A stretch of DNA of 64,000 nucleotides. Origin: Oegoconia quadripuncta. Lineage: Eukaryota > Arthropoda > Insecta > Lepidoptera > Autostichidae. How positions within the stretch are numbered: the first letter of the stretch is position 1; each line of letters starts with the position of its first letter. A program made the translations under genes and the position numbers. Positions 25,874 through 35,802 of the stretch are shown here, piece after piece. The stretch covers positions 26,565,885 to 26,629,884 of the forward strand of contig OX438751.1 in the NCBI GenBank assembly GCA_949316235.1. Direction: 5' to 3'. The notes below the pieces were generated by a model, which saw only the letters and a list, made by a program, of their open reading frames with translations, did not search any database and had not been told where the DNA came from.

Positions 25874-28800
25874 CTGAATATAATAAAACAAATAAATTAC
25901 CATAGAAATACAATAGTAATAGTATTGAAGACAATAGAAAATGTGGGTCTATCAAAATGCGGCAGACGACTTTACGGTGCACATACGGTTGTAATATGGC
26001 ACTACCTTAATTTACATATTCATGATACGGCATAATATTGGTTGGCATAGTTGACCATGCATAAGCTTAATCAAATCAAACCAAAAAAGTATTTATTTCG
26101 TAGGATAAAAATAATCACTTGAAAACGTCATATTTTTTTATCTTAAGATTAAAATTATGCGGGCAGCGCATGACCGATCGTTGTGGAGATCTTTGGGGGA
26201 GGGCTTTGTCCAGCAGTGGACGTCTTTGGGCTGATATGATGGTGGTGATGATGATGATTAAAATTATTGACATTATTGCTCATTCACAAAGCTGACTCCC
26301 CAGAGAAGAACGAGCATGAAACTCAAGGGTTGCTCTTTTCAATAAGTTTTACAATTATATTATTTATATATATTATATAACATTGTATAATTAGACTGAA
26401 TATCGCCGAGCGGTCTATGTCTATGCTGGCTTATCATCCAGATAGTCAAAAATTTTATAATAGCTTTTGGTAAATTTGTCTTTGTCTGCTTTATGATCTT
26501 TTTGAATTTATTTAAAAGAATTGTGAATGTCCACTGGAACCTTCTTATAAAAGCGTATACATTGCCCCGTCAAAGACTTAGTGACTTTATGAAAACTGCT
26601 GACATAAACAGCAAGTTTACATTTATATCTATTATGTTATATTTAATAAACCAGCCTCGCGGTATCTCTAATTAATCTTAAATTAGGTATATTAAACCTT
26701 AATTGATATTATAACTATTATAATCACATGTTATCTACAATATTAATCCATTCTAGTGATTGAATTGCTGTCTGTGATTTCCAAATTAATACCAATGTCA
26801 ACGTGGAATATGCTATTTATGAGGAATGAGCTAGTTATAGGGTCTAAGCAAAACATTAAGAATTTTATTCTCAAAGTTTGCCCAGAACTGACTGTAAGAG
26901 AACGGATTGTAATGTGTACAGAGATAGACTGCATTAATATTAGGAGTTCTTTGTTGTCTCGTTTCTAATAATTCCCGCGCGCCTGAGCCGGGTGGAGCCG
27001 GGTGGAGCCGGGTGGAGCCGGGTGGAGCCGGGTGGAGCCGGGTGGAGCCGGGTGGAGCCGGGTGGAGCGGATGGAGCGGATGGAGCCGCCACTAATGATT
27101 AAATACATTTTACACTTACCAATGGATCCAAAACTAATAGTTTTTATGTTAATGAACGGAGGTATTTACATCTTTAGTATCAACATTAATTAACAATAAG
27201 AACGTATCGGTTGCGTGGTCGCATGAGTCGTCACTTACCGAGATATTTTTCTTTCTGAAACAGGTTTTATGATCCGTGTTAGAACGAAGAAGTATTCAAA
27301 GGTAAACCAATATATATTAAAGATAAGCACTTTCTTGGTAACCATCGCCCTGTATTCATAGCGTGTAGATCATTTCTGTGATGGAGATGGAGGCGGTCTG
27401 CTCGCTGATAAAGTTCGTTCGTTGGTAAGTTTAGAAATTAAGGCTATATAATAAAATAGGTGCCTAGTGAAATGACCCAAAAATTTAAAAATATGTGCTA
27501 TCATATTCTTAGTAAGTACGGTCCAAATGATTAAATTGTATCCTTCTTTAAATTCGTGCGATGTATTATATGCACCTTCTTGCCTTTGCCTTTTAGGCAA
27601 GTCATTTATATAGACCAGAAATAATAATAGTCCGAATATAGAGCCTTGTGGCACGCCCGTACAGACTGGGTACACTGACGACGCCACTGATATCAACCCT
27701 CTGAACTCTGTCTCTCAAAAGAGTTACTTATCAAATACTCAGCGCAACAGTTCTACTCGCACTTTATCATTTTTTTAGGGTTCCGGAGTCAACAATGTAC
27801 CTTTATGGTATAGCCATGTCCGTCTGTCCGCGGCTTGGTGTGTAAAGTGGTAAAATGAATCCTTGAAAAAAAAAAGTTAAAACACTTAAAGTGGCGATGA
27901 TTTTTTTTTGTACCTGATTATGTGAGATGTCGTTGGAGAGGTCGTTCAAAAATATTTGAGGTTATCTTGAATAGTTTTTCGACACGCACTTGGTTGGTTT
28001 GTATCAATGTACTGGTTTGTATCAAATTACTGACACCATTTGTAGTATTGTATCCTCTGTACTTCTACCTACTTTATTATAACAAAAGAGTAACATTAAT
28101 TTATTTTTAGGAGTAAACTAATTATGTTCATTACATATTGCGTTTAGGTAAGTTAATTACTAAGTATGGGTACCTACTTACCTACACAGGAAGTAGGCGT
28201 AAAGTCACCTACTCGTAGCTAATCTCTAGACATTTGCACCGTACACGGATCTGATACTATACATTCATCAGTTTCATGATCTAATTCACTAGGATGTATG
28301 TAGTCTTTACTGAACGCACCAACGAATATTTACTGTTACTATAATTTACTGTCCACATAGCTACTGCGTATATTATAATACTATCCTATTTTCAGCTTTT
28401 TTGCGCCTTGGAACGGTTGTATCTTCTGAATGCACCAACTCCACGCTAGCAGACCGCCTCCAACCCCATCACAGAACTGAATACTTATCTGTTATAACTA
28501 CGAATAGAGGTCAAGTAGGGCTCAGCTCACCTCGCACGTGGTACATCCAGCGCAACCACTGTCGCTTCGCTTCCGAGTAGCGGTTGCCTGTCTTGCGTTT
28601 CACCCTGTAATCATAGTTACAAAAGCCAAGATTATAAATAACTACAATACATAACTAGAGAGTGTTTGTCTTCCGTCGCAGGAATGTCACACGGTGTTGT
28701 GTAGAAATAAAGTAAACAAAACAAGCTCTCACCCTTTAATCCACGAAAAGGCACCGCTGAAACAAAATGTGACTGTCAAAATTTTGCAATAACTAATAAC

Positions 28801-31800
28801 TTTTTCTAGCGTATAGAAATCACTATAGGTGTTATAGAATCGGTTAGTACGTAGCGTACCTATGTAAGTGTGGGTCGTGGACTACCGTCGGCTCGTTGTT
28901 CTGTATCAGAAATAAGATTGCCAGTGATTTGTCAGATCCAATATACGTATAACATGACTCGTCCATTAGAGATGATGTAAAGTCGCATTTGGTCCAATGC
29001 CACTTGGACTCCATTAGTTAGCGATATATTTAGAGTACCCTAAACCGACGAACGTGTATGAACAATTTATCAGAGAGAATGAAGCAAAAGAGGTGTGTCA
29101 GGATCGTAGTAAGTTGAAGTCTGTGATCTCTGCCTATACCGCTACGGGAAACAGGCGTGACTTTATGTAGGTATGTTTTTAAATGGATACAACGTTATAT
29201 GATTTATTTGGATTTATCGCAAGATTTTCGTATTTATTTCATTCCCAAGTTGATATCAAGTAAAAGCTAATGAAGCTATAGTGGCGCGATCCCATGCGCT
29301 ATTAGTCTTCTATCAGCGAGTTAAGTGACGACTGGCGTGGTCAATCCTTTGATGGGAACCACTGTCTGATTTTCATACGAAAGTTTCCATGCATCGGTGG
29401 GCACGTTGAAGTTCGGTCCCGGTCAGTCATTAAGCCATAAGTCGGTGACCTAATACTGGCGGCTTGGAAATATTCTGAATAGCCCGACACGAATCCACAC
29501 TATGGCGGCAGCCTCACTTAGTGAGTGGAAGCCGGGCCTCAACAGTGAGTGGGGACTCCATGCACTTAGCTTCAGGTCCCCATGCCATGGAGGTATAAGA
29601 GTAATTGTGTGTTATGTAAGTAGTGAGTACGGCTCACGGCTCGTAGGGCGTGAGTTGCATCATGAGGCCGTCGTCATCGCGCTGGAAGGTGCTGGGCGGA
29701 GAGGCGTAGATGACGTGCTCGTACGTGCCGTACAGCTGCCGCCCGCGCCGGCTCACCACCGTCTGCGTCGTCACTGCGCCGGCCACCCACAAATACACAA
29801 CACGGATACATTATATAATTCCATATTCAATCATTTATTTAGACATACAATATACAGGGCGTCCCAAAGTTATGGGACATGAAGGGGAAGTACCTTAAAT
29901 ATCGTAGATAGTGAATTTTGCTCAAAGAAGACTTTATGTTATTTTTAAAAGTTAGTAATTCTGCATTCATAGATTTTCTAAAAATTATTTGCTTCGGCTG
30001 GGAATCGAACCGACTCAAATGTGAAAAAAAAAACACCCTACTTTTATGATGCCAATCGAAAGAATAGCTAAAAAATAATAACTCTGCCTAAGTAACATAG
30101 TATTTTAAAAGAAAGGAACAACGTGAAATTAATCATTTTAATCAAATAAAAAACATACATGAAACTGCCGTAGTCAATTAAGTAGGTATTTTTTTGTAAA
30201 TTAATTAATTAAATGCTCAAAATGTGATCCCTCTTGTTTTACGCAAATCGCCAATCTTTTAATGAGCCCGCTGCCTGTTGATTTTATGAAGTGGGTACTT
30301 ATTTACGAATAATCAATGCTATCTTTGGAATGATAATATCGCTACTTTTCGAACGTCGTCGGCAATAAATAACTTTCTTGAAATTTGACTCAATCATTTT
30401 ATGTTGTTCCTTTCTTTTAAAATACTATGTTACTTAGGCAGAGTTATTATTTTTTAGCTATTCTTTCGATTGGCATCATAAAAGTAGGGTGTTTTTTTTT
30501 TCACATTTAAGTCGGTTCGATTCCCAGCCGAAGCAAGTAATTTTTAGAAAATCTATGAATGCAGAATTACTAACTTTTAAAAATAACATAAAGTCTTCTT
30601 TGAGCAAAATTCACTATCTACAATATTTAAGGTACTTCCCCTTCATGTCCCATAACTTTGGGACGCCCTGTATATCAAAGATTTCCTATTATTATTTACA
30701 TCATACATACAATACAATACAAATACTCTTTATTTCGGAAAATAATTTTCAATAATTACATCATACTTTGATAACTTCTAAACTATAGTTGACTTTCTAT
30801 GCCAGCCAATCGGCAGAGACTGATAAAGAGTTAGCGTTTATAAGGAAATATTACGGACAGCATTGTTACCACTGAACATATATTCGATTTAGAAGCGAAA
30901 TTATCATAATACACAAACTGTATTTCAAAATGTCATCTCTTTCACAAAGTGCATTTCGGTTGATAAATACTTTATTCACTGACCTGAGCATCGCGCGAGC
31001 AGGAACGAGCAGAACATCGGCCCCTCGTCATCGTCCTCGTCGTCCTGCCAAAACAAAAACTCTCAACTAAACTCTAAAACTATCTCTAAGAAGTATAGTA
31101 AGCAATACCCGTGTACGAGAACACTGTATATATGCCGACTGTACGCCCGCATTTCCATATGTATTCACATTCATTTTAGTGCAATAAAGGCGCTCGTCAG
31201 TGACGGATGTATGGACGGAGCGGTATTCCTAATACAATTTCCCGCGCTGACTAACATTATAAAATTTCTGAATGTCTAGATGATGTCCTTATGATAAGAG
31301 ATGCGTGGCCATGAACCGATCGGCGATATCCAGTATATTGTTTTCTTTTTTTTCTTTGTCGAATCATAACTTTTATAGATACTTATTTAAAAAGAGCAAC
31401 CCCTGAGTTTCTTGCTCGTTCTTCTCTGGAGAGTCGGGTGATAACTGTTTGTGATGGTGATTTCAAATGTTATTCTACATCATCAGCCCGTATAACACCC
31501 CACTGCAGGGATATAGGCCTTCCTTCTTATAATGAGGGAGTGTGGGCCATAGTCCACCACGCTGGCCCAATGCGGGTTGGGGACTTCACATGTCCGTGAA
31601 TTTTTATTTCTCAGGCATCCAGGTTTGATCACGATGTTTTCCTTCACCGTTAAAGAGCAGTCGGATAAATACTCATAAGTAACTAAATTGGTACACGGCC
31701 TGCCTGGGAATCGAACCCGGACCTCCCAAATTGGGAGACCGTATCTTAACCGCTGAATCACCGACGCTCTTCTTATAACTACGAAAAAAAATGTTTCAAA

Positions 31801-34494
31801 TTTTAATTTTTGATCGTATGCACCAGGTGAGATTGTGGTCATTTACGTCAGTAGCCCATTTTAAGAAAAATGTGAATGTAATAAAAATGGGACTGACCCA
31901 TGCCGAGTGGTTTAGGACACTAGATACAGTGGAGTTGAACGTCGTGTCGTATCAGGAGGTCAAGAGGAAGGCGAAGAACACAGAGATATGGAAAAAGCTC
32001 CACCGACAAGAACAGGGCTCTTAAATAAGATGATACTGAGATACAGTGGACCGGACCGAAGTGGGTTGGCCGTCTCTTCCTGGCGAACACTGGGTATCGA
32101 TTCTGAAAGTGTATTTGAGTGGCTGGCGTTCGAATCTGCGGTGTGATTTCCAGTGGTCATATGAACTTTAGAGTTCGTAATTATTTGGGGTGCACCGTGG
32201 ACTACGATGAGAGTTGTGCCTGTTACGGAATAACATAGCAGATGGGCAGCAGCGTCTCTGGTTACTGCAGCGGAGCTTACAGACAACTGTGTCCACCTGC
32301 AGCATGTCGATATCTCTAAGTATGGCGAGTCGCCGCTCGCAGCCGCCTCGAAGAGCCGCTAAGGTAGGGCCACGACATACGCAACAACCACGGTTATGCG
32401 ATAATGTACGCGGTGCGGTCTGTGCGGTGTGCGGTGTGCGCCGCAGGTACCTCATCGTCGTCATCGTCGTCGTCATCCGCCGTTCTCCGTCGCTTCCCCT
32501 TCTCCTTCTTCTCGATGTCCTCCTCCACCTCCTGGCGCAGCTTCCGCATCATCTCCCGGTAACTGCACACGGTAACATCATCGATGTGTTGTATACTACT
32601 CTGCTGGTGACCAACCTACCGTCGGTGAACTGGTGTTCGCTGATTGGTTACGTACTCGAATTCGCATTCGCATTGACTTCTGTCGCACACGTGCTTGTCA
32701 CATCGGAAGAACGGGATACACTCCCCCAAACAAAACTCCGGGCCCTTTTCTAAAACTGTGAACAAATAAAATTATCGGATAGAAGGAGGACGGACCCCTG
32801 TGCATGCGTATTGCTCGAGAACGAATAATTAAGCTTTGAGTTTCATTAATTGGCCATGTAAAGAAATAATTACGCCTTAAATATATAAAAAAAATATTAA
32901 GTAAACGATATGAGAGTAAACGAAAAACCATTCATACGATATTCTTTCATTTAATAGTTTACCGACGGAGGTGTAGTGGGTAGTGTTCTTGCTTGCGAAA
33001 CCACCGGTTGCGAGTTCGAATCGCGCTCGGGATAAATGTTTTGTGTGATGAATACGAAAACATCCATTTCTCGCTTCCCCCCTTAAACGGCTGCAAAGTT
33101 TTCTACCATTGAAAACTAAACTTACTCTTGCCCAATCCTTGATCGTGACTATCTTGGACTATGCAGATGTATGTATGTTGGATGTCGACGAGGACGTGCT
33201 AAATGCTAGAGCGGCTATATATCTATGTATAAGATTTATCGACGGTTTGCGTAAGTATAATCACGTCTCGCGTTTAGATCCGACCTAGTGACTTCCTATT
33301 CGCCAGCGCATAAACAGTCATATTCTGTGTGTTCTCTCATTGTGTTTAAACCGTCTTGTCCAAACTACCCGCGAGATCGCTTTAGCTTCCTACGGTCTCC
33401 CATTAGTCTCTCCGTACATGATAATCTGTGTAAAGTCAGTGATTATACTGACGCTACACGGGGCGGCACAGTTGCGATACGCCATATAGTAATAGTGAAA
33501 CCATTCACCGCATGACTCACGTACGTTTATTGTCCATTTTAGTGAGCTTCTTGTAGACTCGCGCCTCGACCGCCAGTCGGTGCATCAGGTTCTGCATCAG
33601 CGTGTTGCTGGGCGGCGGCCGCAGCCGCAGCCAGCGCTGCAGGCGCAGCACGGGGCCGGCGCGGCCTCGCCCTGACACACACAGGGGGGCAGTCGGCACT
33701 CAATCGGTAAACACGTCGTCCTTCTCATTTATCTATCTTAAATTGTAAACAGAATGATTATGTACGAATACCTTTAGGTATTTTCGATTTGGGTAGGAGC
33801 ATTATTGTTCTTCTACATATGCAGGGCAGGAAGGGGCAGCAGCACTTGGGCGCGCGCGGCGCGTCGCGCCAGTCCAGGCGGGCCACCGGCCACGACGCCG
33901 GCTCCTGCAAGGACACGAGCAGCGTTACTCGCCTCGCCGCTCTCCTCTCGCTTCGCACGGCGAGCCACTCACCTTCTCGTAGTGGTACCTCTCCGAGACG
34001 GAGCGGCAGCACTGCTTCTTCTTGAGAGCTCTGATCACCTCGCCGGAGCGCGCGTCCTTCTCCTGCGAGGGCGGGCGGATGAACATGTCGCACTGCTTGC
34101 GGAACCACTCCACCTCGGCGATGTACTTCTTGCGCAGCATTATGGTCTCGGCGTCGGAGACGGGCTCGATGACGGGCGGGCGCTCGTGGGTGCGGAAGCG
34201 GCCGCCGCAGCGCGGGGTCTCGTCGTCGCCGGCGTCCTCGTCGTCCTCCTCCTCCTCCGAGGAGCTGTCCTCGTCGACGGAGGCGTCGTCCCCCCGCGCC
34301 CGGCGCAGCGCCCGCCGCCGCTCCTTGGCCACCTGCGCCTCCAGGTGCACGCACGGGCACGGCGGCGCCTCGGGCTCGCCCTCCACCTCGTCGTGCTTCT
34401 TCCTGTACTTGTCGAACAGCAGCACCTGCACGCTCCCCCCCCACGCGCCCCGCTCCCCGCCCTCCGCCGCATCCGCCACCGGCGGCGCCGCCAT
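23509..34494 (-). CDS. Gene A: unrecognised 1,227-aa protein, eleven exons
   Basis: Exons in transcript order: 34494-33973, 33904-33772, 33671-33525, 32749-32656, 32562-32451, 31044-30984, 29773-29638, 28756-28733, 28604-28531, 27254-27239 and 25873-23509. All have GT/AG borders and one frame runs through all. The N terminus (MAAPPVADAAEGG) leads to a Ser/Glu/Asp-rich acidic run, then a region with WFRKQCDMFIRPP, a Cys cluster (CCCPFLPCIC), a YREMMRKL helix and a second Asp run. The 788-codon last exon is a repeat domain. Apart from exons 1-2, every exon has a counterpart in gene B at 53-62 kb. I do not recognise the family. No signal peptide or transmembrane span is evident. An acceptor at about 34526, 31 nt before the ATG and in open frame, allows an upstream exon that the Polinton would now separate. 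Confidence 0.75.
26042..26340 (-). repeat. LINE 3' tail (minus) with a second LINE tail inserted
   Basis: Read on the minus strand this resembles the CR1-type tails at 58180-58430 and 63500-63780 (fragment 'gagtttcatgctcgttcttc', ending in a TTTGATTTGATT-type tail). At about 26155-26260, in plus orientation, lies an RTE-like tail with 'gggctttgtccagcagtgga' and GATGATGATG. Both sit in the last intron of gene A. Confidence 0.5.
26985..27090 (+). repeat. 10-bp minisatellite (ggtggagccg)n
   Basis: Seven to eight near-perfect tandem copies of GGTGGAGCCG, with two degenerate units (GGATGGAGC) at the right end. It lies in the last intron of gene A. The open frame through it is a by-product of the repeat. 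Confidence 0.85.
27239..27254 (-). CDS. Gene A 16-nt microexon
   Basis: On the minus strand: CTGTTTCAG, sixteen exonic bases, then GTAAGTG. It enters in phase 1 and leaves in phase 2, linking exon 9 to the repeat exon in frame. Gene B has a microexon of the same length and phase at 58134-58149. The case rests on splice consensus, frame and that parallel. Confidence 0.65.
27370..27696 (-). pseudogene. Jockey-type LINE reverse transcriptase fragment
   Basis: The minus-strand frame contains GVPQGSIFGLLLFLVYINDL, which is reverse-transcriptase motif 4 (normally VPQGSILGPLLF.IYINDLP). It continues only ~20 residues before unrelated sequence and has no catalytic FADD motif. It is a truncated remnant within the intron of gene A. 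Confidence 0.75.
27700..29637 (-). other. Introns of gene A around exons 8 and 9
   Basis: Apart from the exons at 28531-28604 (encoding VKRKTGNRYSEAKRQW) and 28733-28756 (24 nt), this AT-rich stretch shows no further gene. The short exons are placed by splice sites, phase and alignment to the gene B exons at 59448-59512 and 59602-59634. Confidence 0.55.
29638..29773 (-). CDS. Gene A exon 7
   Basis: Acceptor GGCGCAG|TG and donor GAGCC|GTGAGC. It encodes VTTQTVVSRRGRQLYGTYEH and onward, which aligns with MATQTIVDPDGEMLVGRFEY of gene B (60445-60589), with the same entry phase (1) and exit phase (2). This is the best-conserved pair of exons between the two genes. Confidence 0.75.
29855..30670. 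mobile_element. 816-bp foldback (long-TIR) DNA element
   Basis: The ends are CAGGGCGTCCCAAAGTTATG and its exact inverse. The inverted arms extend about 270 bp on each side (29855 to ~30125 and ~30400-30670) around a ~275-bp unique centre. It is flanked by TATA on both sides (29851-29854 and 30671-30674), a likely 4-bp target duplication. It contains no transposase, so it is non-autonomous. It lies in an intron of gene A. Confidence 0.8.
30984..31044 (-). CDS. Gene A exon 6
   Basis: Acceptor TTGGCAG|G and donor GCTCAG|GTCAGTG. It encodes DDEDDDEGPMFCSFLLARCS, matching in length (61 versus 55 nt) and phases (0 in, 1 out) the gene B exon at 60674-60728, which reads EDEIEPECFENDKKWYCS. Confidence 0.7.
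31483..31780 (-). repeat. tRNA-derived SINE, minus orientation
   Basis: The head at the right end carries GGTTCGATTCCCAGGCAGGC on the minus strand. The body contains 'ccaccacgctggcccaatgc', shared with 59088-59333; the plus-strand copy at 18806 is the same family. Confidence 0.7.
31870..32036 (+). pseudogene. RTE-type LINE 3' end
   Basis: A plus-strand frame ends in ...EIWKKLHRQEQGS then TAA, followed by GATGAT. This is the usual C-terminal end and tail of a lepidopteran LINE endonuclease/reverse-transcriptase ORF. It is strongly 5'-truncated. Confidence 0.6.
32451..32749 (-). CDS. Gene A exons 4 and 5
   Basis: Exon 4 (32749-32656) encodes a Cys-rich stretch beginning KGPEFCLGECIPFFRC. It aligns with KGLNPLFCLAEQIPYFVC in gene B (61674-61599). 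Exon 5 (32562-32451) encodes YREMMRKLRQEVEEDIEKK and then an Asp run, aligning with YREMMRKLDEMQERLQGTWQ in gene B (61076-61016). Entry and exit phases are identical in both genes. The Asp codon repeat (GATGACGAC) at the end of exon 5 may vary in length. Confidence 0.75.
33525..33904 (-). CDS. Gene A exons 2 and 3
   Basis: Exon 2 (33904-33772) encodes EPASWPVARLDW and then a Cys cluster. Exon 3 (33671-33525) encodes a basic stretch ending VYKKLTKMDNK, which aligns with VYRKMTKPA at the end of the first gene B exon in the window. The gene B counterpart of exon 2 must lie beyond the window. Confidence 0.7.
33973..34494 (-). CDS. Gene A exon 1
   Basis: 174 codons in a GC-rich block, from ATG (context GGCAAGATGG) to the donor AAG|GTGAGT. 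It contains LLFDKYRKKHDE, a basic helix (AKERRRALRRARGD), an acidic Ser/Glu/Asp run and YIAEVEWFRKQCDMFIRPP. High GC gives long open frames in all other registers; those are shadows. Confidence 0.75.
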
Positions 34495-34608
34495 CTTGCC
34501 AGCTCCGTTCGATCTAGTCGATCTCCTGAAATTTCGACGGAGCTCTCTTTATTGAATCGGAATCTGATTCATGATAATATTTATAGAGCGAAAAGTATAG
34601 CATAGTGA

Positions 34609-34614
34609 CCCTAC
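34609..34614. repeat. Target-site duplication, left of Polinton
   Basis: CCCTAC, repeated exactly at 49851-49856. Six bases is the standard target duplication of Polinton/Maverick integrases. Confidence 0.9.
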
Positions 34615-34714
34615 AGTAGTAGGGATTCAACGGTTCTGGACCACCCCAGTTTTCTGGTCCATCACTCCACCCCCTGCTCGCAAAAGGGCTTCACATATGC
34701 TCGCGGTATGTGTG

Positions 34715-34830
34715 TAATAAAGTTTATTCACGGTTAAATTCGCGCTTAGATTCGCGGTATGTGTAATAAACTTTATTCACGGTTACGTAATAAAGTTTAT
34801 TCACGGTTAAATTCACGCTTAGATTCGCGG
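34715..34830 (+). repeat. Sub-terminal repeats in the Polinton TIR
   Basis: Two ~43-bp copies starting TAATAAAGTTTATTCACGG (34715 and 34787) flank a shorter inverted-core copy (TAATAAACTTTATTCACGG at 34764). AATAAA-CTTTATT is nearly self-complementary. The mirror copies are at about 49635-49750. Such iterons near a terminus may bind the integrase or serve replication initiation; that role is inferred. Confidence 0.7.
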
Positions 34831-34941
34831 TTATTATCGGCGGATGTGTGGGTGGCTTGGTTCGGTTCAATGACAGATATCGTTCGGCCATATGTGAGAT
34901 ATCACGGTGCTCGCGGAATAATCATCGCGCTTCGTTGCGTA

Positions 34942-35567
34942 ATAAATTCGCGGTTCCATATGTGACATGTCGTGGTCCTCTCACAGAATTGATCGAGGGA
35001 CAGATTGAGAGCGGCACGGTTGCATTGTTATGGAATCATGGTAATAAAATTAATTCACTGTTTGATTGGGAACGCTCGCGAACGCTCTTTGAATCATGGG
35101 TGGTCCGGCGAGTAGAGTCCGAACAAAAGCGTACTTATTCTTAGAAAGTTTCTATAGCAGCGGCATTTCTTTGTGAAATATTTTTTTATCGTAAGTATTA
35201 ATTTTACGTTGCTGGGTAGAGTCCAAACAAAAGCGTGGTAATTGTGTATTATTGATAAATTCGCGGTTCCATATGTGACATGTCGTGGTCCTCTCACAGA
35301 ATTGATCGAGGGACAGATTGAGAGCGGCACGGTTGCATTGTTATGGAATCATGGTAATAAAATTAATTCACTGTTTGATTGGGAACGCTCGCGAACGCTC
35401 TTTGAATCATGGGTGGTCCGGCGAGTAGAGTCCGAACAAAAGCGTACTTATTCTTAGAAAGTTTCTATAGCAGCGGCATTTCTTTGTGAAATATTTTTTT
35501 ATCGTAAGTATTAATTTTACGTTGCTGGGTAGAGTCCAAACAAAAGCGTGGTAATTGTGTATTATTG
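34942..35567 (+). repeat. 313-bp tandem duplication unique to the left TIR
   Basis: Two copies of a 313-bp unit (34942-35254 and 35255-35567) start at ATAAATTCGCGGTTCC and end at GTGTATTATTG. The right TIR has a single copy. The junction has only short microhomology (TTATTG / GATAAATT). Confidence 0.9.
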
Positions 35568-35732
35568 TTGTATGTACATTTTACGATTATTGCTGTTTCA
35601 AAATGGAGTATCCCGTCCTTACCTTAAATTTTTTTCATGGTTATTGCCACAAAGTTTCTATAGAAACGGTATTTCTTTGTTGTGAAATGAGTTTTTGCTA
35701 CGTTGACTTGTCAAAACAGGATCTCGTGTGAC

Positions 35733-35771
35733 ATATATAAGAGCGCTAAGGCCTACGTCTCTCTACACAGT
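35733..35771 (+). promoter_or_regulatory. TIR core promoter (TATA + initiator)
   Basis: ATATATAAG at 35733-35741 is followed by ACAGTTC at 35767, about 30 bp downstream. This is good spacing for a TATA/Inr arthropod promoter pointing into the element. The start codon follows at 35803. The identical promoter in the right TIR (49045-49007) points the other way. Confidence 0.7.
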
Positions 35772-35802
35772 TCGAGAGATACCAGTTGACAAAGCATCTA
35801 CT

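Noticed and set aside
32950..33030. tRNA-like sequence (gtagtgggtagtg ... gagttcgaatcgc)
   Set aside because: Has A- and B-box-like strings but I could not fold a convincing acceptor stem or anticodon arm by eye. It is more likely a SINE head.
33805..34605. 266-codon plus-strand frame and other frames opposite gene A exon 1
   Set aside because: Shadows caused by high GC; the minus-strand frame ends at a good donor and continues in the next exon.
34848..35457. Open frames of 98 and 71 codons in the duplicated part of the TIR
   Set aside because: Both come from the same 313-bp unit, lie upstream of the TIR promoter and resemble no known protein. They are most likely chance.
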